Assembly (NCBI GenBank): GCA_036500605.1
Contig: DASYBU010000032.1
Location: 40,476-104,475, forward strand
DNA from: JAFALK01 sp036500605
GTDB lineage: Bacteria; Pseudomonadota; Gammaproteobacteria; Burkholderiales; Burkholderiaceae_C
Reading direction: 5' to 3'
DNA: 64,000 nt
Shown here: positions 1 through 7,021 of the stretch, one piece after another
Position numbering within the stretch: the first letter of the stretch is position 1
How the letters are laid out: each line of letters begins with the position of its first letter
Notes under the pieces: model-generated
Seen by the model: the letters and a program-made list of their open reading frames with translations, nothing else
What the model was told of the DNA's origin: nothing
Database searches by the model: none
Position numbers and translations under genes: made by a program

Positions 1-761
1 GCATCCGTGGTCGACCCGGTGATGACGAAGAAGGAAACCCTCTCGCCCACTTCGGAGGACCAGTGCGTGTTGCCGTTGACGCCGGCCGAAACCGTGGTCG
101 GCGAGGCGTTGTCCCAGACGACGCCGTAATGCCGGTTGGTGATCATGAACGGCACGCAGACCGTTTCACCGGCCGCGGCACCGTAGTTGTGCCGACAGTC
201 GATCGTGCGGCCCTTCAGGTCCAGGATGCCCTCCTGGTTCTGACCCAGGCCGTAGTAGTGCTCGCCCGGCATCACCCGGAAGCTCGCGCCGACCCGGAAC
301 GTGCGTTCACCGGCGACCTCGACCGGTGTCATGTCCCAGCCGGTCATCGCGGCGATCAGGTGTCCGTCTGGCGTCTCCACGCGGACCGCGACCGGCGGCA
401 GCGTCGGGGCGAAATAGTGCTGCATGATGCCCGGCGTCCTCGGCCAGGGCTGCGGCGGCACGACCACCGTCATCTGGCCGGAGCTGAACGAATCGCCCGC
501 GGCGTCACTGTGATGCGACCAGCCCTTGCTGTTCGGTTTATCGATAAATCCATCACCCGAAAAAAACTCTGTCTGCTTGCGATCCAGAGAGATCGTCACC
601 CGCGCGATGTTCGGACCATGGGGCTCGATCGCAATGTAGGCGCCGTTTCGTTCGACGGCGGCCAGCGGCGCGCTGATGGCCGACAGGGGAACGAGGCTGG
701 TGATCACAGCGACCAGACAGACCAGGGACAAGCGCCGAGCGACGGCAGTTTTTTTCGACAT
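1..761 (-). CDS. GH31-family glycoside hydrolase, N-terminal part (runs off window)
   Basis: The first 253 codons read in from the left edge; the catalytic barrel lies outside the window. Residues 1-31 form a signal peptide (basic start, hydrophobic core, SAISA cleavage region), so the protein should be exported. The rest is a beta-sandwich like the N-terminal domain of GH31 alpha-glucosidases/alpha-xylosidases. Family-like stretches include HYYGLGQNQEGILDLKG and PFMITNRHYGVVWDNAS. GH31 enzymes hydrolyse alpha-linked glucosides or xylosides; the exact substrate cannot be read from this part. The start ATG is at 761-759, 5 bp after the stop of the upstream gene, with a GAAGGAAC ribosome-binding site inside the end of that gene, so the two are probably co-transcribed. 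The family call rests on sequence similarity recognised by eye. Confidence 0.75.
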   Translation of the reverse strand, partial: MSKKTAVARRLSLVCLVAVITSLVPLSAISAPLAAVERNGAYIAIEPHGPNIARVTISLDRKQTEFFSGDGFIDKPNSKGWSHHSDAAGDSFSSGQMTVVVPPQPWPRTPGIMQHYFAPTLPPVAVRVETPDGHLIAAMTGWDMTPVEVAGERTFRVGASFRVMPGEHYYGLGQNQEGILDLKGRTIDCRHNYGAAAGETVCVPFMITNRHYGVVWDNASPTTVSAGVNGNTHWSSEVGERVSFFVITGSTTD

Positions 762-766
762 GGGAT

Positions 767-3460
767 CTATGTTCCTTCCTGCTTCTGCGACTTCTTATCG
801 TCCTTCCCGAGCTGCCAGTCGCCCGGGTCGTAGGCCTTCGGCGCGTGGGCCAGTTGGTCTTCCAGGACCGCGAGGCGGACCGCCAGCACGCGGCGCTCCT
901 CGACCTCTTCGTCCACGGCCTTGAAGTTGACCGGCTTGCCGTCGCCGGCCTTCGCCGCCAGGTCCTCGCGCACCTGTTCGGGCGTGCGTCGGGCGAGCCT
1001 GTCCGCGTGCACCTTCTTGAAGGCCGCGATCTTCTCGGCCAGCGGGCCGGCGCGCTCCACTTCGAGCTTGGCGCGCTCCTTCAACAGCGCTTCGGTTTCC
1101 TTCGCGGCGGCCTCACGCTCCACGCGCTCGGCGTCGACCTTCGGGTCGGCTTCGGCCAGGCTCTCGTCCATCAGCTTGTCCAATTCCGACTTGGTGACCG
1201 GCTTCTTGTCGGCCTTGGTCTTGATGTAGGCGGCCAGCTTCTCGTCGAAGATGGCTTGAGCGAGGTCTGATTTCACCTCGGCCGGATCGAGCCGGGCGCT
1301 GACGCCGCCCTGCTTCTGCATCGCGTGGGCGATGCGGGTGTTCAGCGTCTTCGTCTTGTGGTCGATCTCGAAGGTCTGGTCGAGTTCCTCGCCGGGGTCG
1401 TCGGAGCGCTTTTCGCCGAGCGGCCCCATGAAGATGTTGCGCGGCGACCAGCAAATCTGCTGCGCGGCCACGTTCACATCGGAAGCGAACTTGTAGTCGC
1501 GCGTGGCCGGGTCCTTGGCCAGTTCGTCGAAGAAGGTCGGGCCGGGCTTGAAGCCGGCGAACTGGAACAGCGCGTTCATCGCCGACGGCGAGCGGGCGCG
1601 CAGCGCCTTGTTGAGGTCGGCCTTGATCTTGTTCCAGGGATAGAGGTGGTGAGCGGTGAGCGGATCGAAACCTTCGTCCTGGCCGGTCAGCACGGCGGGC
1701 TTGTCGGGCCGGTCGCCGGTGTATTCGCCCAGGGTCGCGTTGTAGCCTTCGCCGGCCGCACCCTGGCCGGGCTTGCCGTAAATGGCCTCGTGCGCCTGGT
1801 CCTGGCCGGCCATCGCGCGGCGCAGGTCCAGCGCCTCTGTCGACAGCGCGGCGACTTCGGCCTTGTCGGCTGCCTCCTTGTCGATCAGGGCGATGACCTC
1901 GGGCTTCTTCTTGATCTCGTCCGCCTCCTTCTTGACGAACTCGCTGTCCTTGGTCTGCTGCGCCTTCTGGCCGACGAGCTTCTTGGGCAGGCCGGCGCGG
2001 GCGTTCAGCGACTGGAAGAGCGTCAGGGCCTTCTTCAGCAGGGCCTGCTGCGCCTTGCAGGCGTCCTTCACCGTGGCGCCCTTCTTCGCCGGCGGCTTGG
2101 CAGGCTCGTAGCAGAGCTTCTCCAGGCGTTCCAACTGGCCCTTCAGCACGGCCATCGCCGGCGCATCGGCGATCAGCGCACCCTCGCCCAGTGCGGATTT
2201 CGTCAACAGGTCCTCGACGAAATTCTTCGCGTCCGGCTCCAGCAGATCGAGCTGGGCGAACTCTGCGCGCTCGGCTTCCACCTCGGCCTTGCCGGCCTGG
2301 ATCTTCTGGTCGGCCTCGATGACGTTCTGCGGGTAGGCGGCGATCATCACGTCGAAGCTGGCGATCCGCTCCTGCGCGGACTTCACCGACTTGAACTTTT
2401 CCTCGATCTTCTCCCGCGTCTCGGAGAGTGCCTCGCGCGTGGCATTGAGCTTGGCTGTCTTCGTCTCCAGGCTGAGCTGCTGCTGGTGGGTGCCGCCGCT
2501 CACGTCGCCGACCTTGGCGTAGCTCGATCCCGTTCGCGCCGCGTCGCCGTGGGCGAAGGCGGTCTGGATGTTCCAGCCGACGCGCTTGGGCTTGCCCTTC
2601 TCCAGGATCAGGTTGCCGGCGTCGTCGAGCAGGTAGCCCGGGTCCATGACGACGGTGGCATTGCGCAGGCCCTCCGTGCGCACGAGCGTAGCCTTGCGCT
2701 GGGCGATCTCGTCAGGCAGCAGCTCGCGGCCCGCGGTCTGCTTGGCCACGCCCTGGGCCTCGATGTTGTAGCCCAGCACCTCGCCGCCTTCGATGGTGGT
2801 GGCGAAGCGGCCCTGGTCGAGCGTCGGCGTCGTCTTGTCACCTTCGGCCCTCAGCTGTTCGCCCTGCTGGCTGATCAGGTTGGCCTGCGCGAAGGCCTCG
2901 TTGAAGGTGCCCAGCATGCCCTGGTTGCTGGTGAAGGCGCCCGAGGTGTTGCTCGGGTCCTGACCAACCTTCGTCGACGTGCTGCTGACGACCTCATCGG
3001 CGCGGTGGCCGTGCAGCACGCGGCCTTCCTGCTCGCTGCCCTTGCCGTGCGCGCTGACGGCGTGCGTCAGACGGACCTTCTTGTCGGTCAGGTCCTTGAT
3101 CTTGAGCTTCAGCCCGGCAATCGACTCGTCCAGCACCTTCTTCGCCGCGGCCGGGGGCTTGTCGCCGAGGGCCTTGAGTTCGGCCTCGGCCTTCTTCAAG
3201 TTCACGTCGTGCGGGGCGACCAGCAAATCGATCCGGTCGTTCCACTTCTTCTGCTGGGCGACGGTGGCCTTCTCGATGGTCTCCAGCACCTTGCGGCTGG
3301 AGTCCTCGGCGCGATCGTTGCGAGCGGCCTCGTCGCCGCTGGCATCGGCGGCGCGGCCGGAGGAGACCAGGTGCGCAGCGAGCGCGGCGTCGACGCGCTT
3401 GCGGCTTGGACCGATCGACTCCAGCACTTCGCGCAGGGCAGACAGGGGGCGGCTTGACAT
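767..3460 (-). CDS. Large helical protein with HNH/GHH-like nuclease motif, possible effector
   Basis: About 897 residues from the ATG at 3460, which has AAAGG upstream; a TTG 18 bp earlier is less likely. There is no signal peptide or membrane segment. Residues ~1-130 and the last ~200 are charged, Ala/Lys/Glu-rich and probably coiled-coil. Near residue 603 the stretch LTAHHLYPWNKIKADLNKAL resembles the His-His core of HNH/GHH nuclease domains of polymorphic toxins. About 70 residues later WSPRNIFMGPLGEKRSDDPG supplies an Asn and a conserved-looking GP/RSDDPG segment, as in the second half of such folds. A nuclease effector delivered by a secretion system is an inference. It sits between a 448-residue unknown protein and a GH31 gene, all in one direction. 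No immunity gene is recognisable. Confidence 0.6.
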   Translation of the reverse strand: MSSRPLSALREVLESIGPSRKRVDAALAAHLVSSGRAADASGDEAARNDRAEDSSRKVLETIEKATVAQQKKWNDRIDLLVAPHDVNLKKAEAELKALGDKPPAAAKKVLDESIAGLKLKIKDLTDKKVRLTHAVSAHGKGSEQEGRVLHGHRADEVVSSTSTKVGQDPSNTSGAFTSNQGMLGTFNEAFAQANLISQQGEQLRAEGDKTTPTLDQGRFATTIEGGEVLGYNIEAQGVAKQTAGRELLPDEIAQRKATLVRTEGLRNATVVMDPGYLLDDAGNLILEKGKPKRVGWNIQTAFAHGDAARTGSSYAKVGDVSGGTHQQQLSLETKTAKLNATREALSETREKIEEKFKSVKSAQERIASFDVMIAAYPQNVIEADQKIQAGKAEVEAERAEFAQLDLLEPDAKNFVEDLLTKSALGEGALIADAPAMAVLKGQLERLEKLCYEPAKPPAKKGATVKDACKAQQALLKKALTLFQSLNARAGLPKKLVGQKAQQTKDSEFVKKEADEIKKKPEVIALIDKEAADKAEVAALSTEALDLRRAMAGQDQAHEAIYGKPGQGAAGEGYNATLGEYTGDRPDKPAVLTGQDEGFDPLTAHHLYPWNKIKADLNKALRARSPSAMNALFQFAGFKPGPTFFDELAKDPATRDYKFASDVNVAAQQICWSPRNIFMGPLGEKRSDDPGEELDQTFEIDHKTKTLNTRIAHAMQKQGGVSARLDPAEVKSDLAQAIFDEKLAAYIKTKADKKPVTKSELDKLMDESLAEADPKVDAERVEREAAAKETEALLKERAKLEVERAGPLAEKIAAFKKVHADRLARRTPEQVREDLAAKAGDGKPVNFKAVDEEVEERRVLAVRLAVLEDQLAHAPKAYDPGDWQLGKDDKKSQKQEGT

Positions 3461-3490
3461 GGGATGTGGCCTTTGCAAGTGATGCGTGAA

Positions 3491-4837
3491 TTAGGCTGCC
3501 AGCTCGGGTTCGAGCGCCTGCAGTGCCTGCGTGAGCGGCGTGCGGATGTCTTCCTCCAGCTCGCAGATGTCGTGGACGAGATCGTTGCTGGCGAGCCAGA
3601 TGCGCAGTTCGCTCGCCTGCTTGCGGTTGGCGGGCTCCGCGACGAGACGGTCGATGATGGTCTTGATCTCCTCGATGGCCGGCACCGAGCGCCGGTGCCC
3701 GGCCTTGGCGATGCGGGTGGCAAGCGCCTTCAGCGTCGTCACGGTGCCGGCGCGCTGCTGGCGCCAGGCGGCCATCAGGCCGGCCTTGCCGGGCTTGCCG
3801 AGATCGGGGTCGATCGCTTGTTCGGTCGACGCGGCCTGCTGCTGCTGCGGCGGCGCGACGCCGAGCAGCGGCTCCAGCGCGTCGAGCGCCCGCAGTGCCG
3901 CGGCGTAGGTGCCGGCCTCGGCCTTCTCCTGCGCGAAGGCCAGCAGGGCGCGGGCCTTGCCGGCATTGGGGGTATCGGCGGTCTGCGAGAGCTTCGCGAT
4001 ATCCGGCTGCAGCGCCTCGATGCGGCGTTCGTAGCGGGTCCGCAGCGGGTCGGGTTCGGTGGGCGTGGGCGTGGGCGTGGGCGTGGGCGTCTGCACGGGC
4101 CCGGCGCTGGCGCTGCTCGCCTCGGGCACCGGATCCGGCGCGTCCAGATCCTCGTCCACCTCGGCCGGGTCTTCGCCGCGCACGCGCACCTTGACACGCT
4201 GGCCGGTCTGCTCGAGCAGCGCGGCGCTGATCTTGCGGGCCAGCCCGCCGACGACGTTCTCGAACACGAAGGTCACGGCGTTCTTCTCGAACAGGCATTC
4301 GGCGCGCATGAACTTGATGCCGCTCGGCGTTTTCATCGCCTCCTTCAGCACCTTGCCGCGGGCCGGCGAGATGGCACGGCGCGAGAGCAGCACCACGGTC
4401 TCCTTGCCCGCCACGGCGACCAGCGCCTGCATCACCACGTCCGGCTTGCGCACTTCTTTCAGCAGCGGGACCATCTTGCTGGTCAGGATGGTCGGGCTCT
4501 CGTCGTCTTCCTCGGTGGCCGCGGCCTTCAGCGCCGCGATCACCTTCTCGGTTTCCTTGTGCCGGACGCGGGTCTCGTTCGCGAGCTCCTCGAGCTGCTT
4601 TCTGATCGCGTCGTGAGTCTTGTCGCCCAGCGCCTTCTTGGCGGCCGAGAGCACCTTGCCCTGCTTGTCGAGGGCGGCCGTCAGTTCGTCCAGCGCGTCG
4701 AGCTGTTCGGGCTTGCCGTCCGCGGCCTTGGCCAGCGCGGCCAGGGCCTTGAGCAGCACCGAGTCGTCCAGCTCGGGTTCGGGCTTGAGCTTCTTGAGGA
4801 AGCCCTTCCAGGCGCTTGCGGTGAGTTCGTCGGCCAT
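3491..4837 (-). CDS. Conserved-looking protein of unknown function with (PT)n linker
   Basis: 448 residues; family not recognised. The N-terminal half (1-~215) is helical and Lys/Ala/Leu-rich, followed by a mixed segment with LLSRRAISPARGKVLKEAMK and ECLFEKNAVTFVFENVVGG, suggesting a compact alpha/beta domain. A low-complexity hinge follows at ~232-262, containing five Pro-Thr units encoded by a hexanucleotide repeat. The C-terminal domain (~263-448) is helical. There is no signal peptide. The stop lies 30 bp before the ATG of the nuclease-motif protein, so they probably form one operon and this protein may be a partner, adaptor or loading factor. That role is inference from position only. 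Confidence 0.65.
   Translation of the reverse strand: MADELTASAWKGFLKKLKPEPELDDSVLLKALAALAKAADGKPEQLDALDELTAALDKQGKVLSAAKKALGDKTHDAIRKQLEELANETRVRHKETEKVIAALKAAATEEDDESPTILTSKMVPLLKEVRKPDVVMQALVAVAGKETVVLLSRRAISPARGKVLKEAMKTPSGIKFMRAECLFEKNAVTFVFENVVGGLARKISAALLEQTGQRVKVRVRGEDPAEVDEDLDAPDPVPEASSASAGPVQTPTPTPTPTPTEPDPLRTRYERRIEALQPDIAKLSQTADTPNAGKARALLAFAQEKAEAGTYAAALRALDALEPLLGVAPPQQQQAASTEQAIDPDLGKPGKAGLMAAWRQQRAGTVTTLKALATRIAKAGHRRSVPAIEEIKTIIDRLVAEPANRKQASELRIWLASNDLVHDICELEEDIRTPLTQALQALEPELAA
4061..4090. repeat. Hexanucleotide microsatellite, GGGCGT x5
   Basis: Five exact copies of GGGCGT lie inside the 448-residue coding sequence and encode a Pro-Thr repeat on the minus strand. The unit is 6 bp, so gain or loss changes hinge length by two residues without a frameshift. 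Confidence 0.9.
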
Positions 4838-4868
4838 CGAGGTCTCCGGGTTGCGCTCAAGTAGCGCG

Positions 4869-5090
4869 TTATGCCTGTGGACTGTAGCCGAGCGGCTGGA
4901 CCTCCTGCTTCGCCTGGAAGCGCTTGTCGTCAGAGTCCTGCTCCCCGGCCGTCAGCACGCTGCCGCCCTGTTCGGGGACGACGTAGAAGCGGAAATTCGG
5001 GTTCTCGCTGATCGAGATGTCGAGGTCGGCCGACATCACCCGCAGGCCGCCGTAGCTGAGCACGATGTTGCGCACGGAATGGGCGGGCGC
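4869..5090 (-). pseudogene. 5'-truncated gene remnant of unknown family
   Basis: About 70 codons ending at the stop at 4869 have the codon bias of their neighbours: HSVRNIVLSYGGLRVMSADL, then a segment with ISENPNFRFYVVPEQGG and the C-terminus QPLGYSPQA. Upstream of ~5090 the open frame continues but bias and composition become random, with no good start or ribosome-binding site, so I read this as the tail of a gene that lost its 5' part. It is in the same direction as the two following unknown genes, 31 bp away, and probably belonged to their operon. The break point lies close to the left end of the arsenic island. A short intact gene starting inside the open frame (up to 5291) is a less likely alternative. 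Confidence 0.5.
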
Positions 5091-5246
5091 GTACGTTGCG
5101 TGCGAAGAAAGAGGGAGTCTGTTCGCTCGCTGGGACTGGAGCGGGGAACTCTGAGTGGTGAGGAATGGCCGGAGACGGGTGGCAAATGGCGGCAATGCAG
5201 GGGTTGCTGCCGGTGGCCAATGATTCAAGTATGGGAGCGCCAACTC

Positions 5247-5276
5247 GAAAGCGGACATACCTGAACATCCGCTTTC
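5247..5276. other. Inverted repeat after arsN1, possible transcript end
   Basis: GAAAGCGGA and TCCGCTTTC form a perfect 9-bp stem around a 12-nt loop, just downstream of the arsN1 stop. No T-run follows on the minus strand, so it may stabilise or end the ars transcript rather than act as a canonical terminator. It contains GCGGACAT, also present at the other end of the island. Confidence 0.45.
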
Positions 5277-5283
5277 AAGCGGC

Positions 5284-5811
5284 TCAAGCAACGTGTGCCG
5301 GGACGCTCGGCGTTTTCAAAGGCTGCAGCTCGCGCTGCCACCAGCCCACGTCATGCCATTGCCCGTTCTTGAAGCCGACATTCCGGTAGACGCCAAGCGA
5401 TTTGAAACCCACGGATTCATGCAAAGCGACGCTGCCCAGGTTCGGCAGCGCGATGCCCGCGAAAGCCTGGAAATACCCCTGCTGGGCCAACATCGCGAAC
5501 AGCCGTTCATACAGCCGGCGCCCCACGCCCCTCCCGCGCATGTCCTCGCGAACATAAGCCGAGGTGTCGACTGACCACTGGTAGGCAGGACGTTCCCGAT
5601 GCTTGCTTGCATAGACGTAGCCCGCAACCCGTCCCTGCGCATCCTCCGCGACGAGCCATGGCAAGGTCGGCAACGTCTTCTCGATCCTGGCTCGCATCTC
5701 GGCCACGCTGGGTGGCTCCAACTCGAACGAGATGGTTGTGTTCTCAACGATCGGGGCATAGATGGCGGCAACTGCTTCTGCATCGGCAGCGGTGGCGAGG
5801 CGGATGTTCAT
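5284..5811 (-). CDS. arsN1: GNAT N-acetyltransferase, ArsN1/phosphinothricin-acetyltransferase type
   Basis: 175 residues, full length for the Pat/Bar branch of GNAT enzymes. Family features are MNIRLATAADAEAVAAIYAPIVENTTISFE at the N-terminus, written here in part as AIYAPIVENTTISFE, then KHRERPAYQWSVDTSAYV, the acetyl-CoA loop RGRGVGRRLYE and the C-terminal GFKSLGVYRNVGFKNGQWHD. These enzymes acetylate the amino group of glufosinate-like amino acids. In ars operons the ArsN1 branch acetylates arsinothricin, an arsenic-containing glutamate analogue. The assignment to arsinothricin is inferred from the ars setting; phosphinothricin or methionine sulfoximine are alternatives. The ATG follows the MFS stop after one base, so translation is coupled, and the gene is last in the second ars transcription unit. 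Confidence 0.82.
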   Translation of the reverse strand: MNIRLATAADAEAVAAIYAPIVENTTISFELEPPSVAEMRARIEKTLPTLPWLVAEDAQGRVAGYVYASKHRERPAYQWSVDTSAYVREDMRGRGVGRRLYERLFAMLAQQGYFQAFAGIALPNLGSVALHESVGFKSLGVYRNVGFKNGQWHDVGWWQRELQPLKTPSVPAHVA

Positions 5812-5812
5812 G

Positions 5813-7018
5813 TCAGGTGGGCGTCGCGGGTTGTGAAGGCGGTTGGGCGGCTTCTGCCGCCGGGCTGGGAATGGCCATCAAGGCTGCCAAGGCGACGAGG
5901 CATGCCGCGGCAGAGAACAGCAGCGCGTTCAGCCCGTAGTCGGCCAACAGAAGGCCGAAGAGCCAGGGTGAAAGTGCCTGGGCCAGGCGAGCGGGAAACG
6001 CCATCATGCCTTGCAGCCGACCGTAGCCCTGCGGCCCGAACAGCGCGAGGGGCAAGGTGCCTTTGGCGATGGTGAGGACGCCATTGCCCGCCCCGTGCAG
6101 CACGGCGAAGACGGCCGCGACGGGCCCGCCAGCCATGAGCAGCAAGACGGCCCCAAGAGGATGCGCCAACGCAGCGACCCTCGCGGACAGCAAGGGGTGG
6201 ACATGCCGCATGAGCCAGAACTCCAGCAACCGCCCCGCGACCTGTGACGGGCCCACCAGCGCAGCGATGGCAACGGCGCCGGTCAGGCCCACGCCCGCGG
6301 CCTCCAGCACGCGCGGCAGGTGCGCGGCCATGGCGGTGCTGACGAACCAGGTCACCGCAAAGACAAACGACAACAGCAGAGCCGAGCGCCGGGACGGCGG
6401 CGCCGCGTCTGGCGGCTTGCTCTCGGCTGCGGGTTGCTCGTCTGCAGCCGACTGCAACGCGATCCTCGGCAGCAGCGCGTTCAGCGGCAGGCCAATCAAC
6501 AAGTGCAGGCCTGCCCAACCCCAGCAGGCACCTCGCCACCCCAGTTCAAGGTTCATCCAGGTCGTCAGGGGCCAACCCACGGTGCTCGCAAAGCCAGCGA
6601 TCAGGGTGATGCCTCTGATGGCATTGCGAGCGTCTCTTCCATAGAGGCGCACCAACGCCGAGAACGCAGCTTCGTACAAGCCGCTGCCCATCGCCACACC
6701 CATCACCCACCAGGCGGCCACCATGCTGATCGCGCTGCTCGCGTGGCCAAGCAAGGCCAGGCCCAGCGCAAACACAAGACTGGTGCCCATCAAGACGGGC
6801 CGACCACCCCAGCGGTCGATCATCCTGCCGGAAAGCGGCCCCAGCATGGCGGAGACCACCAGCGCGCCCGAGAAGGCAGCGAACACGGTAGGCACCGACA
6901 CGCCAAGATCACGCGCCATCGATGGCGCCAGCATCGCCGGCAAGTAGTAGGACGACGCCCAGGCCAGCGTCTGGGCTGATCCCAAGGCGGCGACGACCCG
7001 GACGTGCTGGGTTCCCAT
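5813..7018 (-). CDS. Major facilitator superfamily transporter in ars unit
   Basis: 401 residues with about 12 hydrophobic segments and an MFS loop 2-3 motif, GPLSGRMIDRWGGRPVLMG (residues ~60-78). The central loop (~195-215) is polar and Ala/Pro-rich, as usual between the two six-helix halves. The predicted role is inner-membrane export driven by the proton gradient. The substrate is unknown; position between a monooxygenase-acetyltransferase fusion and ArsN1 suggests an arsenical or an acetylated/oxidised arsenical. It is not recognisably ArsB, Acr3 or ArsP, and no such classical arsenite pump is present in this window. Start is 3 bp after the upstream stop; downstream gene follows after 1 bp. 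Confidence 0.8.
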   Translation of the reverse strand: MGTQHVRVVAALGSAQTLAWASSYYLPAMLAPSMARDLGVSVPTVFAAFSGALVVSAMLGPLSGRMIDRWGGRPVLMGTSLVFALGLALLGHASSAISMVAAWWVMGVAMGSGLYEAAFSALVRLYGRDARNAIRGITLIAGFASTVGWPLTTWMNLELGWRGACWGWAGLHLLIGLPLNALLPRIALQSAADEQPAAESKPPDAAPPSRRSALLLSFVFAVTWFVSTAMAAHLPRVLEAAGVGLTGAVAIAALVGPSQVAGRLLEFWLMRHVHPLLSARVAALAHPLGAVLLLMAGGPVAAVFAVLHGAGNGVLTIAKGTLPLALFGPQGYGRLQGMMAFPARLAQALSPWLFGLLLADYGLNALLFSAAACLVALAALMAIPSPAAEAAQPPSQPATPT

Positions 7019-7021
7019 CGT

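Noticed and set aside
1325..3457. Plus-strand open frame of ~700 codons opposite the nuclease-motif gene
   Set aside because: Composition is Leu/Gly/Arg-rich without domains, and the minus-strand frame has balanced composition, a ribosome-binding site and a recognisable motif.
4061..4090. Phase-variable contingency repeat
   Set aside because: The unit is 6 bp, so copy-number change keeps the frame; only hinge length would vary.
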